Notes: generated by a model not told the origin, from the sequence alone. Shown: positions 28,649-39,838, counted from the first letter of the stretch. The stretch: 49,250 bases of DNA from Acidimicrobiaceae bacterium (GCA_003133685.1 PKYQ01000012.1:1-49250); one strand, 5' to 3'. Numbers and translations: made by a program.

Positions 28649-28680
28649 TCGGTTAGAGAACTAGGGAGAAAGGAGGAGCA

Positions 28681-31015
<2,335 letters not shown>

Positions 31016-31017
31016 AT

Positions 31018-31446
31018 GTGGCCACACTGAAGGTTGAAATCGTGACGCCCGAGGCGCCGTTGTGGGTCGGTGAGGCGACGGCGCTTGTCGCGCGTTCGTC
31101 CGAGGGCTGGTTCACGGTACTGCCGGAGCACATGGACATGGTCGGCAACGTCGTGCCGAGCGTGGTCCGGGTGGGCACGACCGAGGGCGAGATCGCCATT
31201 GCGGTGCATGGTGGATTCTTCCAGGTCGGCCCCGGCGAAGAGGAGGGCGAAACGCTCGCGACCGTGCTCGCCGGCATCGCCGAGAAGGTCGATGAGATCG
31301 ACGTTGCGCGCGCGCAAGCCGCCAAGGAGTCAGCGGAAGCTGAGATCGCAGCCGACATTCGCAACGAACACGAAACGGCAACGAGTGTGATGGCCAGGGC
31401 CGCACTCGATCGTGCCGAACTTCGACTTAGTGCAGCGAGGTCGTAA
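31018..31446 (+). CDS. atpC: ATP synthase F1 subunit epsilon
   Basis: 142 residues from GTG 31018, 2 bases after atpD. N-terminal beta-sandwich (LKVEIVTPEAPLWVGEATALVARSSEG-like start, LPEHMDMVG, AVHGGFFQV), then a two-helix C terminus (about 90-142) rich in Ala/Glu/Arg. It is the regulatory rotor subunit. The stop overlaps the next ORF by one base. Confidence 0.93.
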   Translation: MATLKVEIVTPEAPLWVGEATALVARSSEGWFTVLPEHMDMVGNVVPSVVRVGTTEGEIAIAVHGGFFQVGPGEEEGETLATVLAGIAEKVDEIDVARAQAAKESAEAEIAADIRNEHETATSVMARAALDRAELRLSAARS

Positions 31447-31736
31447 TGCGCATTGTTGACCAGATCGAACAGAGCGGCGCCAATCACTGGGGTGCCAAAT
31501 ACGCTGACCGGGCTACGTACGGCGAGGACATTGCTGCGCAATACGGGAGAGCCCAAATCTGGAAGCGGATTACGTGGGGCTTTTACATCGTGGGTTTGGC
31601 GTTGATGTTCGCGCCGGTCGGGAACACACTTCAGTACGTCGGATGGATGATCGCAACCGTCGGACTGTTTCCACTGGTCTGTTGGCTCGCCGAGAGGTTC
31701 AAGTTTCGTAAGGCCGTCAAACTCGCGACCGAGTAA
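31446..31736 (+). CDS. Two-helix membrane protein at the end of the atp operon, unknown
   Basis: 96 residues with the ATG sharing a base with the atpC stop (TAATG). A hydrophilic N terminus of about 40 residues (EQSGANHWGAKYADRATYGEDIAAQYG) precedes two hydrophobic helices (about 44-62 and 65-84) and a basic tail. The slot corresponds to the DUF2550 gene after atpC in mycobacteria, but I see no similarity to it. Co-translation suggests an envelope or ATP-synthase-related role; this is inference. Confidence 0.65.
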   Translation: MRIVDQIEQSGANHWGAKYADRATYGEDIAAQYGRAQIWKRITWGFYIVGLALMFAPVGNTLQYVGWMIATVGLFPLVCWLAERFKFRKAVKLATE

Positions 31737-31762
31737 TCGGGGGACGCGGTTCGGTGCCGCAA

Positions 31763-32194
31763 CTAGCGCGCTGATACGTAGTCCAGCAAGTCCTTCTTCT
31801 CGTGTTCGAGTTCGTCGAAACGGGCTTTCACGACGTCGCCGATCGAGATTATGCCGACGAGTTGACCCTCGTGCACCACGGGCAGATGGCGTATACGCCG
31901 CTCGGTCATGAGTCCCATCAACTCGGTCACCGTCGTGGTCTCATCGCAGGTCTGGACGTCAGTGGACATCAAATCGGCGACCGTCGTCTCGAGCGCCTTG
32001 GCGCCATTCGTCGCCAGAGCTCGCACGGCGTCGCGCTCGCTGAAGATGCCAACCAACGGCGGGGTGGGACCGGTGACGACGAGGGCGCCGATGCTGCGCT
32101 CTTTCAGGAGCATCAGCGCGTCGTTCACGGTGCGCTCCTGGGAAATCGTTGCCACCTCTTGGCTCTTGTTGGCTAATAGATTCGAAACCTGCAC
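31763..32194 (-). CDS. CBS-domain pair protein
   Basis: 143 residues from GTG 32194, favoured over the longer start at 32218 because AAGGGGG lies about 5 bases before it and CBS proteins usually start MxVSxLL. Two CBS domains, about 10-65 and 75-132, with the repeated pattern VGIFSERDAVRAL and VGIISIGDVVKAR. Such stand-alone pairs bind adenylates and act as energy sensors. No fused effector domain is visible. Confidence 0.85.
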   Translation of the reverse strand: MQVSNLLANKSQEVATISQERTVNDALMLLKERSIGALVVTGPTPPLVGIFSERDAVRALATNGAKALETTVADLMSTDVQTCDETTTVTELMGLMTERRIRHLPVVHEGQLVGIISIGDVVKARFDELEHEKKDLLDYVSAR

Positions 32195-32330
32195 GTCGCC
32201 CCCTTGTGACTTCGCCAATCAGAGCCCGACGGGCTCTACTGCGGACCTTACGACGACGGGGTCGTGTGTGCAATCGGACAAGGAGCGTGAATCGTTACGC
32301 ATTTGTGCTTCGTGAACAATCGAACAAGTG

Positions 32331-33335
32331 TTAGAAGCCCGCGGACGTGAACTCTTCGAGTTTGTTGCGCCGGTGGAAGGTCTCGATCGTTCTCACCGTG
32401 CCCGAGCGCGAGCGCACGACCATCGACTGCGTGGTCGCGCCGAAGTCGTGAAATCGCACACCGCGCAAGAAGTCACCGTCGGTGATCGCCGTGGCCGAGA
32501 AGAAACAGTTATCACTGGCAACCAGATCGTCGGTCGTCAGCACTCGCGTGAAGTCGTAACCCAGCGCCTCGGCCGAACGACGCTCCTCGTCGTCACGCGC
32601 GATGAGCATGCCCTGAATCTCGCCGCCGAGACCCTTCAGCGCCGCCGCCGCGATGACGCCCTCGGGGGTGCCGCCGACGCCAATCAGGATGTCGGCCCCG
32701 GAGTTCGGCCAACCGGTCGCAATGGCGCCGGCCACGTCGCCGTCGGAGATGGAGAGTACGCGCGCGCCAGCTTCGCGAACTTCTTCGAGCAGCGCGTCGT
32801 GGCGCGGGCGATCGAGAATGACCACGCCGAGTTCGGGAATCGGTTTCTTCAGTCGTTTGGAGAGTTCGGCCAGGTTGTCAGTCGCCGAGGCGTTGATGTC
32901 AACCGAGCCGCGACCGCGGGGTCCGACCGCAATCTTGTTCATGTAGACGCACGGACCGGGGTTGAACATTGACCCGCGCTCGGACAGAGCGATCACCGAC
33001 AGTGCGCCGTTGCGGCCCATCGCCGTGAGTGTCGTTCCGTCGACTGGGTCGACCGCGATGTCGACGAGCGGTGGACGACCGTCGCCGATCCGTTCTCCGT
33101 TGTAGAGCATCGGCGCGTCGTCTTTTTCGCCCTCGCCGATGACGACGATGCCGTCCATGGCCACGCCGCCGAGCACGAAGCGCATCGCGTCAACCGCCGC
33201 GCCGTCGGCCGCGTTCTTGTCGCCACGCCCCGACCATCGCGCGGCGGCAATGGCGGCAGCTTCGGTGACGCGAATCAATTCGAGCGCGATATTGCGGTCC
33301 GGTTGGTATGGTTGCAGCACGCCGCCAGCGTACAT
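32331..33335 (-). CDS. glpX: Fructose-1,6-bisphosphatase class II
   Basis: 334 residues from ATG 33335; the open frame continues upstream only as the antisense shadow of murA. GlpX motifs: NIALELIRVTEAAAIAAARW near 12, the metal site VIGEGEKDDAPM near 55, DPVDGTTL near 88, DRPRHDALLEEVREAGARV near 160 and GGTPEGVIAAAALKGLGG near 205. It is the gluconeogenic FBPase usual in Actinobacteria. It is divergent from murA with about 58 bases between. Confidence 0.95.
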   Translation of the reverse strand: MYAGGVLQPYQPDRNIALELIRVTEAAAIAAARWSGRGDKNAADGAAVDAMRFVLGGVAMDGIVVIGEGEKDDAPMLYNGERIGDGRPPLVDIAVDPVDGTTLTAMGRNGALSVIALSERGSMFNPGPCVYMNKIAVGPRGRGSVDINASATDNLAELSKRLKKPIPELGVVILDRPRHDALLEEVREAGARVLSISDGDVAGAIATGWPNSGADILIGVGGTPEGVIAAAALKGLGGEIQGMLIARDDEERRSAEALGYDFTRVLTTDDLVASDNCFFSATAITDGDFLRGVRFHDFGATTQSMVVRSRSGTVRTIETFHRRNKLEEFTSAGF

Positions 33336-33393
33336 TGAGTGAACTCTTCGACCTCGTCCCGAGCCATTTCCCTTGACCGGCAATACTTGTAGG

Positions 33394-34659
33394 GTGACAA
33401 ACCTCGTCGTCAAGCCCGCCGGAGCACTCGAGGGCGAGGTACAGGCCTTTGGTGCCAAAAACGCGGTGTTGAAGGAAATGGCGGCGTGCCTGCTCGCTTC
33501 AGGTGAGCACCGTCTGACCAACGTTCCGAACATCACCGACGTCGCCATGATGGTGGAGCTGCTCGAAGCGCTGGGCTGCACCGTGGCGCGACCGGCTGAT
33601 CACGAACTCTCGATCGCTGTCCCCGAGGCCCCGGACATAAATCCGGTCGCGCCGTCACGACTATTCGAGGCAATGCGCGCGTCGATTGTCATCCTCGGAC
33701 CACTGCTGGCGCGCTGCGGTCGCGCGGACATGGCCCTGCCGGGCGGCGACGACTTCGGCCAGCGCCCGATCAATTTCCACACCGACGGCCTCACGGCCAT
33801 GGGCGCGACCTTCCACAACGACCGCAACTTCATTCGCGCCACGATTGATCGACCGCGACTGCGCGCGGCGCGCATCACGCTCGAATACCCAAGTCACACG
33901 GCGACCGATAATTTGATGATGGCCTGCGTGCTCGCCGAAGGTCGCTCGGTCATCGACAACGCCGCGCGCGAGCCGGAAGTGGAAGACCTCGCGAAACAAC
34001 TCATCGCCATGGGGGCGCGAATTGAAGGTCTGGGCACGTCGCGCCTCACCATCGACGGCGTCGCGGAGTTGCACCCTGCCCGACACGACGTCGTGACCGA
34101 CCGCGTGGTCAGCGCGACGTATTTGGCCTCGGGGCTCATCACCGGCGGCGAGGTTCGCGTGGTCGACGCCCACCCCGAACACATGGAAATGCTGCTGCGA
34201 AAGATCGAGGCAATGGGCGGCGTGGTGGACGTGCGCGGACCGGGCGTTGCCGCGCAGGGGCCGCGAAACTTGCGGGCCTGTGACGTCGCGACGTTGCCGT
34301 ACCCGGGGGTGGCGACCGATTACAAACCACTCATTACGACGATGCTGAGCGTGGCCGACGGCGTCTCGGTCGTGACCGAGAATCTGTTCGTGGGCCGCTT
34401 CCGCTACGTCGATGAGCTCGTGCGCCTCGGCGCGAGCATCACCACCGAGGGCCATCACGCGATGATTCGCGGCGTCGATCATCTGACGGGAACCTCGGTG
34501 CACGCCAGTGACATCCGCGCCGCGGCCGCGTTGATCCTTGCCGGTCTCGTCGCCGAAGGCGAGACGACGGTCACCGGACTCGAGCACGTGGACCGCGGTT
34601 ACGACGACTTCGCCGGTCGCTTGCGCCACCTCGGCGCCAACATCGAACGGTTCTCATGA
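33394..34659 (+). CDS. murA: UDP-N-acetylglucosamine 1-carboxyvinyltransferase MurA, Asp-type active site
   Basis: 421 residues from GTG 33394; an in-frame TTG at 33373 is less likely. EPT-fold enzyme: GAKNAVLKEMAA near 20 (Lys22/Asn23), RASIVILGPLLARCG near 95-109, and the mobile loop PGGDDFGQRP with Asp119 where most MurA have the catalytic Cys. Asp at this site is natural in Mycobacterium and Chlamydia and prevents covalent modification by fosfomycin. It makes enolpyruvyl-UDP-GlcNAc, the first committed step of peptidoglycan. It overlaps meaB by 4 bases. Confidence 0.95.
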   Translation: MTNLVVKPAGALEGEVQAFGAKNAVLKEMAACLLASGEHRLTNVPNITDVAMMVELLEALGCTVARPADHELSIAVPEAPDINPVAPSRLFEAMRASIVILGPLLARCGRADMALPGGDDFGQRPINFHTDGLTAMGATFHNDRNFIRATIDRPRLRAARITLEYPSHTATDNLMMACVLAEGRSVIDNAAREPEVEDLAKQLIAMGARIEGLGTSRLTIDGVAELHPARHDVVTDRVVSATYLASGLITGGEVRVVDAHPEHMEMLLRKIEAMGGVVDVRGPGVAAQGPRNLRACDVATLPYPGVATDYKPLITTMLSVADGVSVVTENLFVGRFRYVDELVRLGASITTEGHHAMIRGVDHLTGTSVHASDIRAAAALILAGLVAEGETTVTGLEHVDRGYDDFAGRLRHLGANIERFS

Positions 34660-35618
34660 TCTCCTCGGATCCGGGCGAGTTGGTCGAGCAGGCCCGCGAG
34701 GGATCGCGCACCGCCCTCGCGCGCCTGCTGACCTTCGTCGAGTCCGGGGGACCGCAACAGCTCGCCACCGCGGCGCTGGCTTATCGCGCGAACGCGCCGT
34801 ACGTCGTGGGGATCACCGGGCCACCGGGCGCCGGGAAATCCACCTTGACCGACCAGATGATCAACGTGGTGCTCGAACGCGGCTCCTTCAATGGCGCCGA
34901 GGACTTCAATCAGGTGAGTGTGCTGTGCGTCGATCCCAGCTCGCCTTTCACCGGCGGCGCGATCCTCGGGGACCGTATTCGCATGCAGGGTCACGCGACC
35001 AACGAGCACGTGTTTATTCGCTCCATGGCGACGCGCGGACACCTCGGCGGACTCTCGTTGGCGGTGCCCGACGCGCTTCGGGTCCTCGGTGCCGCGAACT
35101 TTCGACTGGTCCTCGTCGAGACCGTCGGCGTCGGTCAAATGGAAGTCGAGATTGCCTCGGCCGCCGACACGACGATCGTGGTGGTCAATCCCGGGTGGGG
35201 CGACGCCATGCAGGCCAACAAGGCCGGGTTGCTCGAAGTCGCCGATATCTTCGTCATCAACAAGGCCGATCGCGCGGGTGTTCGTGAGACGCGACGTGAT
35301 CTCGAACAGATGCTCGAGCTCGGCGCCACGCACGACTGGCGACCGCCGATCCTCGAGACCGTCGCGACCGACGCCACGGGTATCGGTGAACTGTGGGACG
35401 CCGTCGTGAACCATCGATCGTTCATCGAGGGCGGGCCGAAGGACGTTCGTCGACGGGCTCGCCTGCGCGTCGAACTCGACAAGGTACTCTCGGTGATGGT
35501 CCGTTCACGCGTCGGCGCTCTGGCGCACGGCGACGCCTACGAGGGACAGATCGAAGCGTTGCTGGCGGGCACGACCGACCCCTATCGCGCGGCAACAGAA
35601 CTACTGGGCGACGAATGA
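34656..35618 (+). CDS. meaB: MeaB/ArgK-family GTPase, methylmalonyl-CoA mutase chaperone
   Basis: 320 residues. G3E-type GTPase: Walker A ITGPPGAGKST near 54, switch region DPSSPFTGGAILGDRIRM near 92, ETVGVGQME near 152, NKAD near 205. The family protects and reloads adenosylcobalamin-dependent methylmalonyl-CoA mutase. The mutase genes are not in the window, but the riboswitch-controlled B12 importer is, which fits. Coupled by ATGA overlaps to murA before and a membrane protein after. Confidence 0.92.
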   Translation: MISSDPGELVEQAREGSRTALARLLTFVESGGPQQLATAALAYRANAPYVVGITGPPGAGKSTLTDQMINVVLERGSFNGAEDFNQVSVLCVDPSSPFTGGAILGDRIRMQGHATNEHVFIRSMATRGHLGGLSLAVPDALRVLGAANFRLVLVETVGVGQMEVEIASAADTTIVVVNPGWGDAMQANKAGLLEVADIFVINKADRAGVRETRRDLEQMLELGATHDWRPPILETVATDATGIGELWDAVVNHRSFIEGGPKDVRRRARLRVELDKVLSVMVRSRVGALAHGDAYEGQIEALLAGTTDPYRAATELLGDE

Positions 35619-36067
35619 TCGCCACTTCGATCGCCTACGATCTGGTCTTCCTGATTCACATCCTCGCGGCGGTCGACACGCTGATCGTGTTCATCGTGAT
35701 GCGCAGTGCCGCCCACGCGATCGCCCACGGCGCCGACGAGTCGCTCCAGCGGAAACGTTTCCCCGATCGACGCAATTGGGCGGTGCGCGTCGTGCACGTG
35801 CTGCCGATCACGGGACTCATCATGTCGTTGAGCGGTGACAAGTCCGTGTCGCTCTCCAGGCCGTGGATCGGCGTGGGGATACTTTGCTACCTAGCGTTGG
35901 CCGGTCACCTCGAAGCGAGAACGTTGCCGCAGGAACGAGCGCTCGCTAGGGTGATCGCTCGCGACGGAGTAGCGCCACCCGAGAGCGGACGCTCGTTCGT
36001 GAAGTCAATCGACGTGCTGCTCGCTCTCATCGCCGTGGCGTTGATCGCGATGTTGGTGCAATTTTAA
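35615..36067 (+). CDS. Four-helix membrane protein, possibly DUF2269-like
   Basis: 150 residues from ATG 35615, overlapping the meaB stop; the longer open frame upstream is a meaB shadow. Four hydrophobic helices at about 8-28, 62-78, 86-104 and 130-148, with RRNWAVRVVHVLPITGL in the second. The arrangement resembles predicted integral membrane proteins of the DUF2269 type; this is a weak match. Its stop overlaps the cysN stop by 3 bases on the opposite strand, so the two transcripts collide tail-to-tail. Confidence 0.65.
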   Translation: MIATSIAYDLVFLIHILAAVDTLIVFIVMRSAAHAIAHGADESLQRKRFPDRRNWAVRVVHVLPITGLIMSLSGDKSVSLSRPWIGVGILCYLALAGHLEARTLPQERALARVIARDGVAPPESGRSFVKSIDVLLALIAVALIAMLVQF

Positions 36068-37323
36068 AGGAAGCTCGCGTGTCCGACCATGCCGGCGGCA
36101 ACGGTGGCGTTGGTCGCTTCGTCAATGAGGACGAAACTTCCGGTGACCCGATTCGCGCGGTAGTCATCCACGACCAAGAGGTCGGCGGTTTGCAGCGTGG
36201 CCAATCCGATGTCGTTGGTGTTGAGTGACGTCGATTCGTCGATGTCGAGCTTTTCGATGTCGATCACACCGTTGATCAATTTGACGCGCACCGGCGTGAC
36301 CTTCGACGTGTGTTTCATCTTGAGACGCTGACCGATCACGAGCGGCTTCTCGCCGAACCAACAGATCGTCGTCTTCAGTTCATTTACGACCGAGGGGAGG
36401 GGCGCCGTCGCGATCAGGTCGCCGCGCCCGGCGTTCGTCTCGTCGGCCAACGCGACGTCGGCGGCCAGTCCGACGGTCGCTTGACTGATCGCCTCACCGC
36501 CGAAGTTCATCGCTGTAATCGTCGTCTCGATATTGGCCGGCAGCAACGTGACCCGATCGCCGACGTGAAACGTGTCACCGTTCACCATCCCCGCGTAGGT
36601 TCGTCCGCCACCGGATTGGCGAAGCACCCACTGGATCGGGAGGCGCGCGCCGCGCGTCGTCGTGTGCTCCCAGGCACCGGCTTCGGAGCTCTCGAGCGCC
36701 TCGAGGACGGTCGGACCCTCGTACCAAGGGAAGTGGACCGAACTCTCGACGACATTGTCGCCGAGCAACGCTGAAACCGGGATGATCGAGACCGACGTGA
36801 AGTCGAGGTCGCGCGCCAGCGCTTGGATCTCGTCGACGACGCGGTCAAAGGCCAGCTTGGACCAGTCGACCGCGTCCATCTTGTTGACCGCGACGATGAT
36901 CGAGCGCACGCCGAGGAGTGCCGCGATGCAGAGGTGTCGACGGGTCTGCTCTTTGAGTCCGGAGGCGACGTCGAGCACGACGAGGGCGAGGTCGGCGGTC
37001 GAGGCGCCCGTCGCCATGTTGCCGGTGTACTGCACGTGGCCCGGGCAGTCCGCGATGATGAACTTGCGCGTCGGTGACGTCGCGTAGCGATAGGCCACGT
37101 CGATCGTGATGCCCTGTTCGCGCTCCGCGCGCAGCCCGTCGGTCACGAAACTGAGGTCGAGGTCGCCGACGCCGCGTTTCTCCGAAGCCTCGGCGACGGC
37201 GTCGAGTTGGTCGTCGAAGAGCTGGCGCGTGTCGACCAGGATCCGACCGATCAGCGTCGACTTGCCGTCGTCGACCGATCCGATGGTCGCTAGGCGCAGA
37301 AGATCCTTGGTGGCGAGTTGCAC
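36064..37323 (-). CDS. cysN: Sulfate adenylyltransferase subunit 1 (GTPase)
   Basis: 419 residues from GTG 37323, two bases after the cysD stop. EF-Tu-like GTPase: TIGSVDDGKSTLIGRIL near 10-26, ADCPGHVQYTGNMATGAS near 85, NKMDAVDW near 145, then two beta-barrel domains. There is no C-terminal APS kinase (CysC) fusion and no cysC nearby, which suits an APS-reducing pathway. With CysD it adenylates sulfate to APS, driven by GTP hydrolysis. Confidence 0.94.
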   Translation of the reverse strand: MQLATKDLLRLATIGSVDDGKSTLIGRILVDTRQLFDDQLDAVAEASEKRGVGDLDLSFVTDGLRAEREQGITIDVAYRYATSPTRKFIIADCPGHVQYTGNMATGASTADLALVVLDVASGLKEQTRRHLCIAALLGVRSIIVAVNKMDAVDWSKLAFDRVVDEIQALARDLDFTSVSIIPVSALLGDNVVESSVHFPWYEGPTVLEALESSEAGAWEHTTTRGARLPIQWVLRQSGGGRTYAGMVNGDTFHVGDRVTLLPANIETTITAMNFGGEAISQATVGLAADVALADETNAGRGDLIATAPLPSVVNELKTTICWFGEKPLVIGQRLKMKHTSKVTPVRVKLINGVIDIEKLDIDESTSLNTNDIGLATLQTADLLVVDDYRANRVTGSFVLIDEATNATVAAGMVGHASFL

Positions 37324-37325
37324 GT

Positions 37326-38249
37326 TTAGAAGTACCCTTCGCGTTTTCGATCTTCCATGGCGGTCTCGGAGAATTTGTCGTCGGCGCGCGTCGCGCCGCG
37401 TTCCGAGACGTTCGCGAGCGCCACTTCGTCGATGATCGCCTCGAGCGTCGCGGCGCGTGACTTCACCGCCCCGGTGCAGTTGGCGTCGCCGACCGTGCGA
37501 AAGCGCACGGAGAGGTGTTCGACGGTTTCGCTCTCGCGCGCTTCGACGAACGGTCCGATCGCCAAGTACATACCGTCGCGCATGACGACGTCGCGCTCGT
37601 GGGCGAAGTAGATCTCCGGCAGCGCCATCTGCTCGCGTTGGATGTACTGCCACACGTCGAGTTCGGTCCAGTCCGAGAGGGGAAAGGCGCGCACGCTCTC
37701 GCCGGGGTTCACCTTGCCCTGGTAGATCTGCCACAGTTCGGGTCGCTGTTTACGGGGGTCCCACTGACCGAAGGTGTCGCGAAAGGACAGGATGCGCTCC
37801 TTGGCGCGCGCCTTGTCCTCGTCACGTCGAGCCCCGCCGAAGGCGGCGTCGAAGTTGTTGTCATTGATGGCGTCGAGCAACGTCACCGTCTGTAGTCGGT
37901 TGCGCGAACCCATGGCGCCGGGGTCTTGGACTTTGCCCTGGTCGATGGTGTCTTGCACCTTGGCGACCACGAGTCGCGCGCCGACGCGCTCGACCATCGC
38001 GTCGCGAAATTCGATGACCTCGGGGAAGTTCTGGCCGGTGTCGATGTGCATGACCGGAAAGGGCAGTTGCTGGGGCGCGAAGGCCTTCACGGCGAGGTGC
38101 AGCAGCACCGCGGAATCCTTACCGCCGGAGAAGAGCAGGACCGGGCGTTCGCACTCGGCAACGACCTCGCGGAGGATGAAAATGGCGTGGGACTCCAGCA
38201 GGTCGAGGTGGTCGGTGGTCGTGGAGGTGCGCAAGGGTGTCGTCGTCAT
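37326..38249 (-). CDS. cysD: Sulfate adenylyltransferase subunit 2
   Basis: 307 residues from ATG 38249; the longer open frame is antisense to cysH. PP-loop SGGKDSAVLLHLA near 43, HIDTGQNFPEV near 70, GGARRDEDKARAKER near 137, FPLSDWTELDVWQYI near 190 and the terminal KFSETAMEDRKREGYF characteristic of CysD. It is the catalytic subunit of the CysDN ATP sulfurylase, divergent from cysH across a 60-base shared control region. Confidence 0.96.
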   Translation of the reverse strand: MTTTPLRTSTTTDHLDLLESHAIFILREVVAECERPVLLFSGGKDSAVLLHLAVKAFAPQQLPFPVMHIDTGQNFPEVIEFRDAMVERVGARLVVAKVQDTIDQGKVQDPGAMGSRNRLQTVTLLDAINDNNFDAAFGGARRDEDKARAKERILSFRDTFGQWDPRKQRPELWQIYQGKVNPGESVRAFPLSDWTELDVWQYIQREQMALPEIYFAHERDVVMRDGMYLAIGPFVEARESETVEHLSVRFRTVGDANCTGAVKSRAATLEAIIDEVALANVSERGATRADDKFSETAMEDRKREGYF

Positions 38250-38309
38250 AGTCCGTAAGGTCTCCGTATATCCTAGTAAAACACTCGAGAATGCAAGGCT
38301 GTTGACCAA

Positions 38310-38987
38310 ATGACCCTGATGACGCCGACCGGTGACCTCCTCGACGAACTCGAATCGGTGAACGAGAGTTTTGAGCGTTCGACACCGATCAAGATTCTCG
38401 AATGGACCTTCGAGCGGTTCAACGACGACGTGGCGATGGCGTGCTCGTTCGAGGACGTGGCGTTGCTGCACATGGTTCATCAACTTCGTCCCAATTCTGA
38501 AATCATCTTTTTAGACACGGGCGGACACTTCCCGGAGACGCTCGAATTCGCGTCTCGAATCGAACGTGATTGGTCGCTCAACATGACCCGTACGACGCCA
38601 GGTCCCGACGCCGACGCGTGGCCCTGCGGCACTGAACGATGTTGCGAACTTCGTAAAGTCGAGCCGCTGGGGCGCGCCGTCGCGGGCAAATCGGCGTGGA
38701 TCACCTCGGTGAAACGGGTCGACGCGCCGTCGCGAACGAACATGAAAACCCTGATGTGGGATGAGAAATTCAAACTCGTGAAGGTGAACCCACTCGCCAC
38801 GTGGACCGACGACGACGTGGCGTACTACCTCTCGTCGAACCATCTGCCCGAACACCCCCTCTGGGCCGAGGGTTACGCCTCGATCGGGTGCGCCGCGATG
38901 ACTGAGAAACCACTCGTGCCGGGGGACCGCAGGTCGGGTCGCTGGGTCGGTGCGGACAAGGAAGAGTGCGGCCTCCACGAGGCGTGA
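38310..38987 (+). CDS. cysH: Adenylyl-sulfate (APS) reductase CysH with one Fe-S cysteine replaced by Met
   Basis: 225 residues from ATG 38310 (ATG 38316 alternative). PP-loop-like start MACSFEDVALLHM, FLDTGGHFPET near 67, and the catalytic C-terminal ECGLHE (Cys220). The iron-sulfur motif is nearly that of APS reductases: CysCys at 111-112 and SIGC at 194. However, the last ligand position reads Met197 (CAAM instead of CxPC). The rest of the region (TEKPLVPGDRRSGRW) aligns with the usual form. This leaves three of four cysteine ligands. It reduces APS, or possibly PAPS, to sulfite. Confidence 0.9.
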   Translation: MTLMTPTGDLLDELESVNESFERSTPIKILEWTFERFNDDVAMACSFEDVALLHMVHQLRPNSEIIFLDTGGHFPETLEFASRIERDWSLNMTRTTPGPDADAWPCGTERCCELRKVEPLGRAVAGKSAWITSVKRVDAPSRTNMKTLMWDEKFKLVKVNPLATWTDDDVAYYLSSNHLPEHPLWAEGYASIGCAAMTEKPLVPGDRRSGRWVGADKEECGLHEA

Positions 38988-39061
38988 CATCCACCAAAAA
39001 CCCATAAAACGCTTGTAACTTTTACTGCAATGTCTTGGTGGCGCGTCGTGGGGTATGTCGG

Positions 39062-39823
39062 ATGCTTCTAATAGTCCTCGCCCTCTTCTGGGTAGCGCTT
39101 CTGGTGCCCGTGGCGATTCGATGGCTCCGTGACGGCGGTGCCGAACGCTCGATCCAGTCCTTTCACGCCGAACACGAGGTCCTGAGCCGCCAGGAGTACG
39201 CCGTCAACGCGGCCCATCGCTTGGACCAGCGCGACGATGGCGAAGCCGGTCTCCAGGGGCCCGGACGCCGCGCTCGACTGACGGTCGTTCACGCTGACGA
39301 CACGTACCGCTCGCTCGAGTCACGCAGTTCGTGGGACGAGTGGAGCGAGGACTACGAGTACGACCAGCCGAAGAACGAACGCGAATCGATGAACCGCTAC
39401 GCCGCGGCCTACTCTTCGGCGCCCAACGAAACGACGGCTCGTCGCAGTTACGACGCACCGATTCGCCATCGCTCAATGAAGTCGCGGCGACAGATGATGT
39501 TCGTGCGCCTGGTGATCGCCTCGGCGGTGTTGTCGATCCTCGCCCTCACGATGAGTTACTCGTTGATCATGGACTTGGCGGTCGCCTCGTGGGTCTGCAT
39601 CGTGTCCTACGTCGCACTCGCGCTCTACGCCGTCTCCCAGGGCTTCTTGAATGAGTCGTCACTGCCGCTTCGTTTGCCCCAGCCACGCAAACTGGCCTCG
39701 GTGCAGCGTCTCTACGACGCGGTTTCACCTCGCTACGACGATGAGTTCGAATCCGACTACGAAGAGGATGACGAGGACGACGGTTGGCTGCGTCAATCCC
39801 AGCCACGTCGAGCGTTGGGTTAA
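39062..39823 (+). CDS. Actinobacterial three-helix membrane protein, possibly SepX/GlpR-like
   Basis: 253 residues from ATG 39062; upstream GTG 39035 is possible. An N-terminal helix (1-18) ends in LVPVAIRWLRDGG, followed by SIQSFHAEHEVLS. A hydrophilic charged stretch of about 110 residues comes next, then two helices at about 150-170 and 175-195, and a very acidic tail (runs of Asp/Glu near 235). The start resembles actinobacterial divisome-associated membrane proteins of the SepX/GlpR type; the resemblance is from memory and weak. Confidence 0.6.
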   Translation: MLLIVLALFWVALLVPVAIRWLRDGGAERSIQSFHAEHEVLSRQEYAVNAAHRLDQRDDGEAGLQGPGRRARLTVVHADDTYRSLESRSSWDEWSEDYEYDQPKNERESMNRYAAAYSSAPNETTARRSYDAPIRHRSMKSRRQMMFVRLVIASAVLSILALTMSYSLIMDLAVASWVCIVSYVALALYAVSQGFLNESSLPLRLPQPRKLASVQRLYDAVSPRYDDEFESDYEEDDEDDGWLRQSQPRRALG

Positions 39824-39838
39824 AGTAGAACCCTCTTC

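Noticed and set aside
33373-33395. TTGACC upstream of murA as a -35 box
   Set aside because: No acceptable -10 at 16-18 bases; the spacing to any TA-rich hexamer is wrong.
33661-34629. Minus-strand frame over murA (322 codons)
   Set aside because: Antisense shadow of a clear murA.
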